Positions 48,374 through 62,244 of a stretch of 64,000 bases of DNA are shown here, in pieces. The position numbers and the translations under genes are program-made. The notes under the pieces are model-generated. The model searched no databases. It saw nothing but the letters and a program-made list of their open reading frames with translations, and was not told where the DNA came from. This DNA comes from Trichoplusia ni (Eukaryota; Arthropoda; Insecta; Lepidoptera; Noctuidae), in contig NC_039488.1 of NCBI RefSeq assembly GCF_003590095.1, positions 10,850,001 through 10,914,000 of the forward strand, written 5' to 3'. Position 1 is the first letter of the stretch. Each line of letters opens with the position of its first letter.

Positions 48374-50660
48374 TTAATTAAGAGTGAAATTGGACCAGTT
48401 GTATGGGAGGGAAGAATTAGCCGGCATGGGGGACGGCGAGGCGGCGGGCGCGGCCGGGGCGCAGGCTTGTGTACGTGATGGCCCGAATCCAGCAGCGTTC
48501 AGCAGCAGACCCGCTGATGGCTGCATGCGGCGACGTGAAGCTAAACCACCTGAAAATACCAATATGTGAGACACCAAATTTATTTCATTGCCACTTTTTT
48601 AAATTCTACCACAAGCCAGTAGTAGTTAGGTATACGATGTATAAGGTATACATCGTTGATCGAACAGTTTTCAAGAGACAATGAATGTTGACTTACTAGC
48701 TCATCTGTACTAATACAAAGAGGAAATATTTGTTCGTTTGACACGAATGGGCTCCCTGTTGAGAAGCTACATTATCCCCGCTGAACATAGGCTATAAGTT
48801 ATTTTGAAAAATATTAGGGTTCCGTACGAAAATTGCGATAATTTAACCAAAGGTTCAAAATCAGAAACCTTTACGCTGCTAATACTATTGACAATAGAAC
48901 AAAAATGATGAACTACGGGTTTATTTACCACGCGGACGAAGTCGCGGGCAACTGCTAGTTTTATATAAAAATTAACGAGACTGCACACAAAATCAATCAT
49001 AGAAATTAATAATAATAGACGAATTCACCGACTCTCTACTAATAGAAAATTCAGCAATAGATCACTTCGTACCTGACTCGGATCCTCCCGGCAGTACTTG
49101 ATGGTGTGAGCCGAGTCGCCGGTGGCGCCGCAGCGCGGACAGCGGAAGGCGCGCAGCACGGGACACAACACGCGCCCGCGACCGTCCTTCAACACGTGCG
49201 ACGAGTAAACACTCCTCGTTCTCCCGTTATTCTTGCAAAAAGCACATTCCTGTACACAAAAACACATTAAATAATTGTTTGATATAACCGTTTCCTAACG
49301 CGTATTTATCGCCTATCGGGTTCACTAGTTTTAAAATTATCTGGACTCGACTCGGGGCGCCACCCCGCCGTTTCAACTTATGGCTTTGGTTAGCCCGCTG
49401 TCGCGAGATCCCTATAAATAAACGCGTGATTAAACCGATATCAAATAATTCTGAATTTGCCGAAGAAAGTTACTAAGTATAAAAAAATATTAAATGCCGC
49501 GATTTGGACAAGGGGATCAGATCTTTCGAAACTCATTGCGAAGATTTCAATCAGACAATCTAAGTTTACAATAGGGATGGCGAATGGATATATGTAAAAG
49601 CAAAATAAACAAAGACCACTAAACTCTTTAAAATAAACACTTCTTTCCTTTACCTAAACAATAGTAAAGACTAAGTAATAAAAATTTAAACATAAAAGTC
49701 GATAGGTATAAATTCTTCGAGCAATGCGGCTAACTACCGAAAATACTAGATACTACTGTGACTGAACGCACGCACCCACAAAAGATTATTGGGAGACTGT
49801 TTTTATGTAAACAACCTTTCATTTATAAACTTACGTTCGGCAAGTGACGACGAACGCGTCTGTCACTGCGGGCTTTCGCGATCTCTTGCAAGAACTCGTA
49901 CAACAAACTGGGGCGAATTGAACGCAGAACTGACAACTGCTCTCGAGTAAGCATCGACAAATAGTTGTTTGCCGATGAAATACCTGCAATCAATAAAATT
50001 AAGATTTACGGGATATAGACCTTTTTATAGGTATATTTTGGAAACAGAAAAAAAAAGCGACCCCAGTAAAGAATTAAATCCTTGCGTCGCGTTAATTTTC
50101 ATAAACATTCAAATCGTGTATACAAAGACACCTAAAGTCAGTAAGAGCATTCGTAGATCACAAAAAAATAAATCCTACACGGGGACCGAACCCGCAACAA
50201 GTCGCGCCCAGTGGGTTTGGCGGATGATCCGATCAACCACTGGGCTATCCTTGCCGTCAAGAGTCAAAGATAACAAAACGCTGTCAATAAGAACAAAACA
50301 ATATGGGGGTAGTAATCATATTTAATAAGTTAAGCAAAAAATTTTCGTCGAGAGATGTCAATCGTTTAAATTGTCAAAATCAAATGTTATAGGTACTAAC
50401 TTTTAACCAGAAACTCGAAAGTATCATTCATTTCATTGCTTCTCGAGTTTTGCAAGCTTGCATTATCTGGCCACAAATCAGACGCAGTCGATTCTGAACA
50501 ACTATAACCTGTAAACAAAATATAATAAGCACGTGTCTATAATTTATTTATATTAATTTAATTTATAAGTATTTCATACCCGAAAATAGTTGCTATTCAG
50601 ACTGGCATCGTCATTCAGAACCTCGGATCCGTTGAAACGCACGTTGTTGAACAAATCCAT
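48374..50660 (-). CDS. nos: nanos RNA-binding translational repressor (CCHC double zinc finger), 5' end in or near assembly gap
   Basis: Minus-strand exons read: 50660-50580 (ATG GAT TTG...; open frame continues upstream into the Ns), 50508-50401, 49983-49835, 49249-49073, 48549-48374 (TAA). The 49249-49073 exon holds the Nanos signature C-x2-C-x12-H-x10-C then C-x2-C-x7-H-x4-C (ECAFCKNNG...CPRCGATGDSAHTIKYC), complete. Nanos acts with Pumilio on maternal and germline mRNAs to repress translation and protect germ cells. Junctions 2-3 and 3-4 phase perfectly. Exon 1 to 2 and exon 4 to 5 do not: both upstream exons end in phase 0, but the downstream open frames need one extra base. With a simple exon 4-5 join the protein would stop after ...DPSQVV. 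Possible causes are microexons, other donors or assembly indels. Sure of the family; exon 1 and the C-terminus are tentative. Confidence 0.85.
48708..48962 (+). mobile_element. Helitron-like non-autonomous repeat
   Basis: Begins tgtactaatac, has ctgttgagaagctacattat and ccgctgaacataggctataa in the middle, and ends with gcggacgaagtcgcgggcaa then ctgctagt, the usual GC hairpin plus CTAGT terminus. It lies in the last nanos intron (plus orientation, opposite to the gene). Confidence 0.55.
50055..50262 (-). mobile_element. tRNA-derived SINE, near full length, reverse orientation
   Basis: On the minus strand: ttgacggcaaggatagccca with gtggttgatc (A box), ttgcgggttcggtccccgtg (B box), then aggatttatttttttgtgat, ctttaggtgtctttgta and the tail gcgacgcaaggatttaattc. 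Its A-box region is intact, unlike the 14230 copy. It lies in nanos intron 2. Confidence 0.65.
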
Positions 50661-50677
50661 TTCGGCAACGGCCGGTG

Positions 50678-51677
50678 NNNNNNNNNNNNNNNNNNNNNNN
50701 NNNNNNNNNNNNNNNNNNNNNNNNNNNNNNNNNNNNNNNNNNNNNNNNNNNNNNNNNNNNNNNNNNNNNNNNNNNNNNNNNNNNNNNNNNNNNNNNNNNN
50801 NNNNNNNNNNNNNNNNNNNNNNNNNNNNNNNNNNNNNNNNNNNNNNNNNNNNNNNNNNNNNNNNNNNNNNNNNNNNNNNNNNNNNNNNNNNNNNNNNNNN
50901 NNNNNNNNNNNNNNNNNNNNNNNNNNNNNNNNNNNNNNNNNNNNNNNNNNNNNNNNNNNNNNNNNNNNNNNNNNNNNNNNNNNNNNNNNNNNNNNNNNNN
51001 NNNNNNNNNNNNNNNNNNNNNNNNNNNNNNNNNNNNNNNNNNNNNNNNNNNNNNNNNNNNNNNNNNNNNNNNNNNNNNNNNNNNNNNNNNNNNNNNNNNN
51101 NNNNNNNNNNNNNNNNNNNNNNNNNNNNNNNNNNNNNNNNNNNNNNNNNNNNNNNNNNNNNNNNNNNNNNNNNNNNNNNNNNNNNNNNNNNNNNNNNNNN
51201 NNNNNNNNNNNNNNNNNNNNNNNNNNNNNNNNNNNNNNNNNNNNNNNNNNNNNNNNNNNNNNNNNNNNNNNNNNNNNNNNNNNNNNNNNNNNNNNNNNNN
51301 NNNNNNNNNNNNNNNNNNNNNNNNNNNNNNNNNNNNNNNNNNNNNNNNNNNNNNNNNNNNNNNNNNNNNNNNNNNNNNNNNNNNNNNNNNNNNNNNNNNN
51401 NNNNNNNNNNNNNNNNNNNNNNNNNNNNNNNNNNNNNNNNNNNNNNNNNNNNNNNNNNNNNNNNNNNNNNNNNNNNNNNNNNNNNNNNNNNNNNNNNNNN
51501 NNNNNNNNNNNNNNNNNNNNNNNNNNNNNNNNNNNNNNNNNNNNNNNNNNNNNNNNNNNNNNNNNNNNNNNNNNNNNNNNNNNNNNNNNNNNNNNNNNNN
51601 NNNNNNNNNNNNNNNNNNNNNNNNNNNNNNNNNNNNNNNNNNNNNNNNNNNNNNNNNNNNNNNNNNNNNNNNNNNNN
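50678..51677. other. Assembly gap (1000 N)
   Basis: Exactly 1000 undetermined bases, the conventional length for a gap of unknown size. It begins 18 bp upstream of the likely nanos ATG and removes the promoter, 5'UTR and any upstream coding exon. Apparent long ORFs across it are runs of X and not real. Confidence 0.99.
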
Positions 51678-54600
51678 TGCTGTGGAATGCCGTGTTACCC
51701 ATTTGAATGTGTGAGGAATGGAGAGGTCAGATTATGAGATACGTGCTCGTTTCATAGCTAAAACGGAAAGCAGCTGACAAAAATAAGACTGAGTTACAAT
51801 CCTAACAGCTATAATACCTATAACAGGAATAGTCTAAGCAAAAAAAGGTTTGTAAAGTCTTATAAAATTAGTAGGTATATAACATTACAATAACTAAGAT
51901 AGCAAGAACCCTGACCATGTAGATTATTTTTCAAAGAAGATATCACCAAAAATAGTTTATTACGATATCATTAGTCATGTCTGTTTGTTTTATATCTATA
52001 GTTATGTGAACGTTGCTCACATTTTGTAAATAGATTTATCAGATTTACGAGCGTTGCTGCACAATCTGCAGCTGGCGATTAGGTCCGTACAGTCCATCGC
52101 ACGATACTACCCACACTTTCACATTAACGACGACCTTAGCTTGAACCGATAAGGTGCATTTTCGTAATGTATTGTTATCAATGATGTGTGGTCCACTGTA
52201 CTTACTGAAAATAACCCACTGTACCATTTTTATAACCTTGAAACGCTCACGAGTGCACATGCTGCATTTAAAATGTGTTTTTGATGTAAAATTTAATTAT
52301 GTAGCCTGTATTTTACATAGTTATTTACGCGGAGATAAAAACACGATAAAAATAGGGTTTCGTATGCATATGTAATGTGACATTGTTGTTTATTATTAAC
52401 TAACTGCCCGCGGCTTGGGTGAAAACGCAGTTTTTCCGACAAAAATGCTTTTTAATTAATTTTACGTTGTAATTGTTGACTATGTGACCGTGTGGAGGTA
52501 GCTGCCATTTTGCTTTCTATGTGTTCTATAATAAGTACAAATTGCTTACTTGTGTTTTATACTTAATGCACTTAAAATAACACGGCAACTTAGATAATAT
52601 AGATATTTATTATTTTAAATATCGTCCAGAACCCAAAAATGAAAACAAAAAATAACAATTCTTTATTCAAATATTTAAATGCCATTTGACATATAAAAAT
52701 TCGTAACACAACGTCGAAATTAATTGGATCTCATTTAACTCTATTTTATTTAAAAAAGAACGGTATTGCACCTACTTATTAGCATACGCTTTTATGGCCT
52801 TTCTCATAGATAAAACTGGCTGATTACAATTTTAATAGCACCAAAATTGTGACGCGTTTTACAGATGTTTGTTAATTAATGCAACATTTTTGAAACGTGT
52901 TTTTTGGGGGCAACTGGGGTCTAACGGTCACGCTAGCCGAAATAATGGGGGGTCAGTATCATGATCTATAAATTAACACAACTTTTGTTCTGGGTCCCAT
53001 ATTTTTGACTTGTCACTTAATAGCTTTTTGGCGCGAATATGTTTGTGTATTTTTTCCTGTACCTGTTTTGGGGTTGAATGTATAGGGTTGTAACTTGTAA
53101 TAATAATGCGTTATTTATTCTGAAATGTCGAGCGGTGAGAATGTGGTGAAGATATGTATTTTTAATACGTTTGTATTGTGCTGCAAGTCATAAATTTATC
53201 TTATCCTTTACAATTATGTTTGTTGAAAGCATACAACAATCAACAGTGATATTTCTTATAAAGTCTTAGTTAAATAATAATAAATTCCTCTTCACACATT
53301 ACTTATTTTACTAGAATTATTTTTACTGAACGTGAGAAAATGGAATATTTTATTTAAAACAGTGCCATAGATATTAAAAAAAAAAGTTCAACAAAATCGC
53401 ACGTTTACATCGCTTATTCACGTCAAACAAAGCGTTCGAATTACAAACCCACGAAATACCAAATTAATACAAAAATAACAGTTCTAAATTAATGATCTCT
53501 TTTTAAACGTAGCTTTTTAGGTTAGGTCTTAAATTCGGACACCTAAATTTAGTGCTTACACCTAATACCTAGGTAGTAGGTAGTTTTTGCGTGACCTTTG
53601 GGGTTGGGCAGAAATGTTTATGAGGCCGTCTAGACGACTTACGTCTAAGTAAACTTTATTTTGGCTTCTTTCGGTTAATATAGATGACGTCATGAATATT
53701 TTTTCGGTTGGTATTATTTTTAAAAAGTGTTTCTCATGTTCGTGTAATGTTAAAAGTAGCTAAGTTTCTGCTATCTACCTAAATTGAATGAATCGGTTAG
53801 TGTGTATCTTTTTTTCCTATAAAATGTCTTAGTATTACGTAAATTACCTAAATCATAGTAATACGCTATTGGCACGCTTATACTGGTTCCTGCTTAAAAA
53901 CTATTGCAAGAAATTTCCAGCACATACCTTGATTCAAATGTCCATCGTTTTCTGAAAGGTTGACCTTCTTTTAAATGGCACATTTAAATTTCCGTTATGT
54001 CATGTAAAGCTGACTTATTATTTTTTTATTGTATGTAGAATCATTGTTAACATACACTTAGCAATATCTATCTCATAACGCTCGCTTACCAAATACTATT
54101 ACTGCTATAATATGTATGTTCAGTAAAAGTCAAGTATTATAGCATTCTAAATAATAAATAAAGCCATAACGTCTAATCACCAGTAACGACCGGGAACCTC
54201 ACACCAATAATTACGAAAAGAAACTTATTCATAAAAACTCTGTCAAAAAAAATGTATTTAACTACGTAATTATTTTATTAGGCAACATTAAGGCAGTAAA
54301 TTAATTTTGAGGTGAGAGGGAAATTGGGCCGTTAACTTTGACCATAAAATTGCTTTTTAAAAGAAATATGGTGTAAATATTCGCTGTTCTGTGTATAAAT
54401 AATCTAGAATGCGCATCGAGTTACATTTTATATCTTTATTATGGTTATTTATATAAATTAATGTAATAAAAGGTGTTGTTTATTTGTCGGAGTAATGATC
54501 TTGAATTATCTTCAAGAAGTTGTATTTGGAATGCCACGGTTGTTAAAAGAGGTTTTCGTTGGTAAAACGTTTAGTTTTTGAAATGAGTTTCAAGCTATAT

Positions 54601-56817
54601 CAGAGGAGTACTTTGAGGGTTTAAACTTAATTAGGCTGTAAATCAGCCATAGTATAGAAGGTGTTTTGAGATGTTTTTTAACCTCAAATAACATTACTAA
54701 AGAAGCATAGCCGTTTTTTGTTCATTAACGTCTATACTATGTCTACATGTTTGATTAATCATGTTTCAATAAATTTATTGAGTAATATAAAAAAAATGGA
54801 AACCAAACAAGTAGATAGATTTAAAGGCAAGCGTCGCAAGTACCGCGGCGTGTAATACGGCCATGGCTTTGTTACCCGCAGTTATTATACTGTGCCTCAC
54901 AATAATCCTTATTGTGACTATCGACACTACTCGATAGGGCTGCTAAAATTTAGAAAAAATATTACTAAATAATTTGTAAGTGGGGAAACCTTTGTGAAAT
55001 GCGAAATAGGTAAAATAAGGTTAAGGTGTGTGCTTGATTTTTCTTTGTGGACCAAGTAGGAGAGATTATTAGTAAAGTTTAAAAAAGTGAATTATTCTAC
55101 AAGCTTCATACTATCATACTTATTTAAAGATCAATTCAGATGCTGTTGGACAATCTGGATATCAATCTTATATTTTGTAATCCTGTACATTTTCTTGGCA
55201 CCATGATATCGCATGACGTTTCGTATGTATATAGGTGCTGTATAAGATATATTTAGTAATGTATTTGGAAGAACTGACCTAGGTCACACGACAATGCTTT
55301 TAGGCGGTAGGCCAATTTCACTGTCTGTCTGTCTGTATGTATCAGTGTTTCGAGTTTTTATAACACGTGGCCACTTGCCATTATTAGACATGCCGTCGAC
55401 AGTCTTACATTAATTTACTAGATTCTATAGGTATGTATTTAGTTTCAAATATTTTTAGCAATAGCATCAATCTCTTTAGATCTTCGTTTTCTACAATAGG
55501 CCAACGTTTATGTCTCAGATTGTCTCCAAAAAAAAAATTTACAATTTAGATATAAGTCCCAAAATTCAAGGGCTAGTTGGACTCGCGATATAGGCTCACG
55601 TGCAAATAGGCTAAAAATATACGATTCGGCTGGGAGATACATAAAATAATGCGGGTACCCACCAAAAAAACTGTCCCCGCTTACCTTAACGATTTTTTTT
55701 AGAAAAATTTATAGCTACACTCAGTTAGGACATGTCTTCACTCGTGTCGTCATTGCCTCGCTGTTCTCTTGTTTTCTCATGCTAGGTTTTCCATCCCCAG
55801 TTTTCATCGCTCTCATTCGAAGCTTTCCTCATCGCTTTTAATTAAATATATTAAAGTCCAGGTAACAAGTGCTAACCCTAAGGTAGTTTCCCCGTAGCAT
55901 TGGCCGTCTAGCCCGCCGGCAGTGTCCGAGCAAGCGCTAATTAATAGCACCGAGCTCTTAGCCCTGATTGTTCAGAATACTTTAGAACAAGGATGTTCTT
56001 TTATAAGTACATTGGATGTTGTAAAATTAGTTCTGAAGTATAAGTAGTTTGTGTTGATGAGATAGGTAAATAAATGTTACTCAGAGTCAATCTCAATGTC
56101 ACTGTATATTGGAATGCGGAGAAGAACTTTACTTGAGTAAGTGTGGTTGGTGAATTGCTGTTGTTTAAACAAATTTAAAATGTTATTGGCCTCACTTTTA
56201 TAGCAAAAAAGGGACTTTTACAATTTTTACTATTAAATATGTATATACCTATTCAGTAAACTGCTAATAAACCGGCTGAAATTATCATAAATTAAAGATG
56301 TTCTTCAAAAAAAAGGAAAAGAAATTTTCTCCGCTGCCATTTTCTCGTGTCAACCCTAAACAGCTCGGGGTTATATTATTTATTATTTTTCTCGCAGTCA
56401 CCTGCGACGGTGTATTGTTGGCTCCCAGTTATCGGGAATATTATTAATGAACGAGTGAACGAATGAACGTTCGCAGTTCGCGACCGACTCGTGTAAATGG
56501 CTGGCAATTCGATTGTGCCACAATTTATTGAATACACCGTTTAGTTTCGCGTTGTATTGCACATAAATGCTAATGTTGGCTACACCGAATACGATTTTGA
56601 ATAAATGGTTATTGTGTTGCTTTTGAGGGAAGTTGGGTGTTTATTGTGGTACGTGATTAAATGGTTTCGATTTTCCTTCATGTTTTTGAATAAAAGAAAG
56701 CGTGTTTATGGAATAGGAGGACCATGTTGTGGTGTAGGAGATACCTTAAAATATTTCGCACTCTCGTTTGTAACTGAATGTTGCTAATAGCTCTAAAATA
56801 CCAGCCTAGATACATGC

Positions 56818-56938
56818 TATTGGGAGTCACTTGCACAAAAACACCCAGACTACTAATCAGTCGTGGAAAGAAAAGTACATATGTCCTACGCGGGGATTGA
56901 ACTCACGACACGTCGCGTACATTCGGTATTCGTGCAGT
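56818..56938 (-). mobile_element. SINE fragment with B box, reverse orientation
   Basis: On the minus strand: cgtgtcgtgagttcaatccc, then cgcgtaggacatatgt, and further on agtctgggtgtttttgtgca. This is the B-box half and start of the body of the same family as 14230. The A-box region and tail are degraded. Confidence 0.5.
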
Positions 56939-59900
56939 CAAAGTGCAATTATGAAAATACATTTAACTTTAGAATAGTCAAAAAAACACATTGGCACTTC
57001 CTTTAAATTGGCATGAAACCGGCACCTTATGCTTACATATCCACTCAACAAAGCACCACGACAGTAATTAGTAATTACTTTAATATTCATCAAACTTGTA
57101 CAACCAGTCTCAAACCCCACACTCCACATTAGAACCACTACGTTTAACTTGAACATACATTGTTTCGTAACAAGTCCTTTTAATTACTATATTTGGTTAG
57201 TTACCTTTCAATAAGCGTTACTATTGTTTGACTAAATAGTTATGTGACGCAATATCACTTAAACCGGTTAAGTTTTAACTAGTTAGGTTAAGTTTTGGAT
57301 TCGCCGAAGTTCTATTAAATTAAGTTCTAGTTATATAGGTATCTAGATTATTATGTAATGTTAGATAAAGTTGTACCTGTCTTGTTAGTATTTGAAGGCT
57401 AAGTCTAATTAATTTAGTTGATACGGGCCTTTGGAGATATTGAAGGACTCTTAAAATTAAGAATATGTAACAATTAAATGGTAACATGTGTTTTTCCATT
57501 CTTAAGCTTTATAGCAAATTCTATGGAACTTACGCGTGGACGTCATTTGTGTGTATAATTTTTTGAAAGTCGTTACGTCACAATCCTCCTAAATTTGAAA
57601 GCAGTATTTCTTTTTTTAGTATTTCCGTTTTTTTGATAATATTTTCTCATTAATATTTTTTCATTGACTATTTGACAGACTAAAAATATCTTTACTTTTT
57701 TACCCAGTCGTCAACAATTTTCAATAAGATCTATTTTGACCGCGAAATACGTTTAACTTCGTAGCTAAGTTATCATAGCCATCGACAAGACCAGTCGTCA
57801 GAAATCCGATGAAAGACCAACCTGATCCGTCTAACACTCATCATTACAACCGATTACAACACTCATAATAACTTCATTCAAAAGCAAAACATCAACTGTT
57901 TACTTTCAATAGCCCCGTACCAGAACATACCTCCTTTAACACAATAGCGCACCGCGACTCGAATTAAGTGCATTGCAAACAATTCATTGCTCTTTCAGTT
58001 TGCTAGCGGGCTACAATGGCACTCTCAAATGAGGAAATGCAAATCATTTTGTGTAATGAAGCCGTTTGTTGTGGGATCGTGAGTGGTGAAATAATTTTAG
58101 CTTATTTTAATTACAATTAGAGTTGGTTTCTGAACTTGAGATTTCTAGTTACGGAATTAAGCTTCGAATGTTGTTGTTTGTGAGGGCTTTGTTTGGTACT
58201 TGTATTATTATTTTGTTTCTAGTACTGTTTGAGATTTTTATACAATTGTAGACAATGCTAAATAGGCTGGACGCTAATGTTTAAAGGACATGCTTTTCGA
58301 AAAGTTCCTTGCAAAGAACTTGAAATTACATTTGTCGTTTCTATCCATACATTCTTTCTGATCTGTGCAACTATTCACTGCCTGGAAAACAGCCTATTCG
58401 AAAAATATGATTTTGATTTTCTCATCGTTTAGCGTTAAAAACTGAAAGAAAGTCAATTGTCTCGGACTGCTTTTGCTATTATAGAAGCTACAAATATTTA
58501 TTCCCACTAAACAAATCTTCTCTGTCAAATTAAAAATCACACCTCACTCGAAGCAATAAAGTTCACATTAATTTATCAACACCACAGACATTCGATTGAC
58601 CACAGTTGTGCAGCGTGTGAAAATATTATAAATACTTATTTAAATGCGTATAAATATGTATGTGAGACTTTGTGTACGGTTAGGAGTCCGTTCTGAATTA
58701 CAATTAACATTAATTAGCGTATTGATTGCTTACAATACTATTGACCTGTGACCGAAGTGGCACGGTGTTAACTGCAGTGTCATTCGATGATTCATAAAAC
58801 TCTAAATTGCCAATTCTTGAGTTTTTATGACACTTTTTATGAATTTTAATGGTATAAATAGAAAGCAGTAAAAGTAATGGCAACTGATTGTAAAACTGAC
58901 TATGAATAGTTATTTTTCAGTTTTTGTTTGGGCGGTGGTTTTCTCTTCAAAACATAACAATTATACTCAATTTTTTTTAAAATACGTACATTTTGTAATC
59001 ATTATTATAATCTGCGTAACACTAACAAAAAGCAAGGTAATCTACCTCGCAATAACAATTACAAAAACCGTTAAAACAACAGCGCAACAGTAGCTTTGTG
59101 TTTCCAATTTTAAAATTAACAGTAAAATTCTTAATTCAAATAATGACAGTAGCAATCTGGTAGTACAGCACTCGTGCACGCCACCATAGCATGCCACACT
59201 CGTGTTATTGATTTTGCACAGTTAAAAGAGTTACAACGTGATTGACGACCTCCTTGCATGAACGTTTTGACGTAAATGATGCACTCAACAATCTACACGA
59301 TTTATTGTCTATGCACTGCGCTCCGATAGTCGCGAATAATGTTTTTAGGAAGCAAAATGGACGGGTTTTTGTTGGTTGTCCACTTTTTACAATGTTGGAA
59401 TGTAAAAATATTGCTGGAGAACTGTGTATTGGGTTTCTAAAATCACTTACATTTATCATCAATTAACTAGGTTACCAACTGACTGTTTTTTTGTTCGTTT
59501 ACTAAATGGCGGAAGAGAAATTCAGCGTAATTCGTTAATTGGTTGGTATTGCTGTAGAATTTCTAAAGTTGTTTAGTGCACGAACACTTGATCTTAATAT
59601 CGGATCCAAATGTATAGAATCGTCCTAATCTTTAATGATCAAGGAAAGATCTGAGCCAATTAAAAACATAATTACCATAGCAATCCCGAAAACTTTTGGC
59701 GGCGACTTTCCAAAGGTAATTAGCTAAGTTGTCTTCAACTAATGTCGTTATCAACCACTGTTATGGATTAATGGTCAAAATTTTAATTCGATCTGGTCCA
59801 AAGTTGTAACAAAATTAATGGACTTGTGAGATCCCGTGTCCCCTAGCTTTGTCCTTTTAATTTGAGGTCCCCGTTTATGTTTTTGTAAGGGGATTTATGT

Positions 59901-62244
59901 AATGTTATTGTTCTAAATCATTTCGCTGGCCGCTGCTGGGGTGCTTTTAATTCCGTTTTGTTTTAGGTTTTGCGTTATGAATTAATGTGTTTCTGATGGC
60001 ACGGATGAGAAAGGGATTCTGTGTGTTCTCTAATGCGAGATATTATTTGCTTCTGTTAATTGTGGCGGCTTTTGTGAATATGTCTCTTTGTTATTTAAAT
60101 TGCCGTTTTACATGAAAGTGAGCTTATGGCTACAGGTTTACATATTATACATTGCCCTTTCTCTATTACTTGTGGACATTTATCCGTTTTTATTTTTATT
60201 TTTGTATGTTAACTGACACAACTGTTCACAAGTCTAATTGTCTCTCCTTCCTCCTTCAATCCCGTCCTCAATTGCCTGTAAAAATGAAACATAATTGATA
60301 AAAAATATTTCTTCATTCTTCTCACCTCTCCGTTCGGCATTGGCTCAGCAAACTGTACCCTACATTTCAGTCAAAAGATATATATTGATAATAACAAACC
60401 ACGATAAATTCCAATTCCATCCATTCGAATTTTATTTCAATTCGTTAATAGTTGGGTAATGATTAAAAGCGGCATCACCTGCAACCCAGCAGTAGTTCGC
60501 GACAGCGCCACAATTGGCGACTCGTTCCGGTTCACGTGACGCGGGACAATGCATGGATTTTAATGTATTGCATAATTGCCACGCTGTTTTCCGTGTTTAT
60601 CTGTGGCCCGATGCCATAGACTTGTATGCAGTGAGACAACGCGCTTAACAAGTTGTGTATGAAAATTCATATTTTGTATTTTGGGCGTAGTTTTGTAGTA
60701 GTTACATTGTTCTGGGTGTATTTGATTGTCCTGGATAAGGCTGGGCAAAAAATTTAAGTGCTGAAATAATGTTAATCAGACATTATTAGTAGCTTTATCG
60801 TCCCTAAGAAAAATCATCCCGAATTATACGTAAAAAAATATTCAACTTATGATAAAAGTGATATTTTTGAAGTCATAATGGGTAGAACAGGTATTCTGTT
60901 TTACTGTACCTCAATACATACACGAGATATTACCAATTTGTCATACTGTATTATTCCACACAGTGGCAACAGTTTTTGCACACAGCTCGCGGACTCCAGC
61001 TTATAGTTTATATTTAAATTGGTCGATTGTGAGCGGCGTCGCTATCGCACGTATCGCCATTACTGTACCATTATGAACGGCCAGTTTGTCGCAAAATATG
61101 GACGATACAAGTAGGTTTAATTAAATTAGGATCAGAGATAAACGTCCAGTTTCAATATGAAACGCTGTCCTGGTATTATGAAATCTAGATGTGTTTACGT
61201 CATTGTCATCTTATTAATTATTATTTTAAGTTAGACAAAAGAATACGAAAAATCGGATAATAGCTATAGAGTAAAAAGTCTGAAATTTATTATAGTATTT
61301 TGGGCAGAAGAAATTTTGCTTCCATTTTAGAATTTTGCTAATCAACTGTTAAATAATTCTAAGATCTGAAACACACTTCCACTTCGAGAGGAGGGGTGAT
61401 CTGTTCTAAAATGATGACAGTACTTCAGGCACTCGTTATTAAGCGTGCTAATCTCCATCCGTGCGAGGATGTAAGCGAGCGCGGAGGGCCAATAAGGCAC
61501 AGCTAAGGCCCAGCGCTAATCGGGTCAAATTTATTAAAGAATTTTGAGTCTTATTGTATCAGATACAGGGGTCTTGAGATCAGTCACGCGTGATCCTCTC
61601 CACCCCCCCTCTCTGCTCCTCTAACGGCTCACTCAATTATTCCTGTCCGCTCATCTGAAATAAGTAATTTGAATTTTTTCGATTCTCTATTATGTCTAAA
61701 AAACAGTCTGCTTCGGTTTACTTAATGAATAACTTTAAAAGAAATATTTTCGTCTACGTATTTTTTTTGCAGTTTTTTAATTGACTAGCCCCGATCGTGT
61801 TTTGTTTTTGGTAAGTATTTATCGTTTATCTTAATTTCCGAGCTGGTAATAATTCACTGTTTGTGCTTTGTTTTTTGAGGAGAAAAATTAATTTACTAAG
61901 CGATATCTTGAGCAAATTTCAGTTATTAGCAGGTAAATACCGAACTAACTCTACTTCTACTACCATTACTAAAGTGGGTTTTCTTTAGTCATTTAACCTT
62001 TTTGGAATTTGAATTCTCTTTCCTTTTGAAACTAAATATATCTGAGTTAATCTGAACCTTACACGACTCTACCTAGGACCGAATACATGTTCACAGCGAC
62101 AAATCTATAACATTCTTTCCAGTCTTAAAGCCACTTAGCCTCAGTTACCAGGCTGTAGTGTACACATACGTACATCGCTTCGTATGTACAGCTGTCGGCG
62201 GGAGCGATGCCGCCAAACAGTCTAGCGCGATTCGCTGCGACTTA

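Noticed and set aside
50590..51714. Three long ORFs of more than 340 codons across the gap
   Set aside because: Almost entirely undetermined bases; only the edges are real sequence.
59205..59466. Overlapping 74- and 85-aa ORFs on opposite strands
   Set aside because: Mutual shadows with no recognisable protein; cannot say either is coding.
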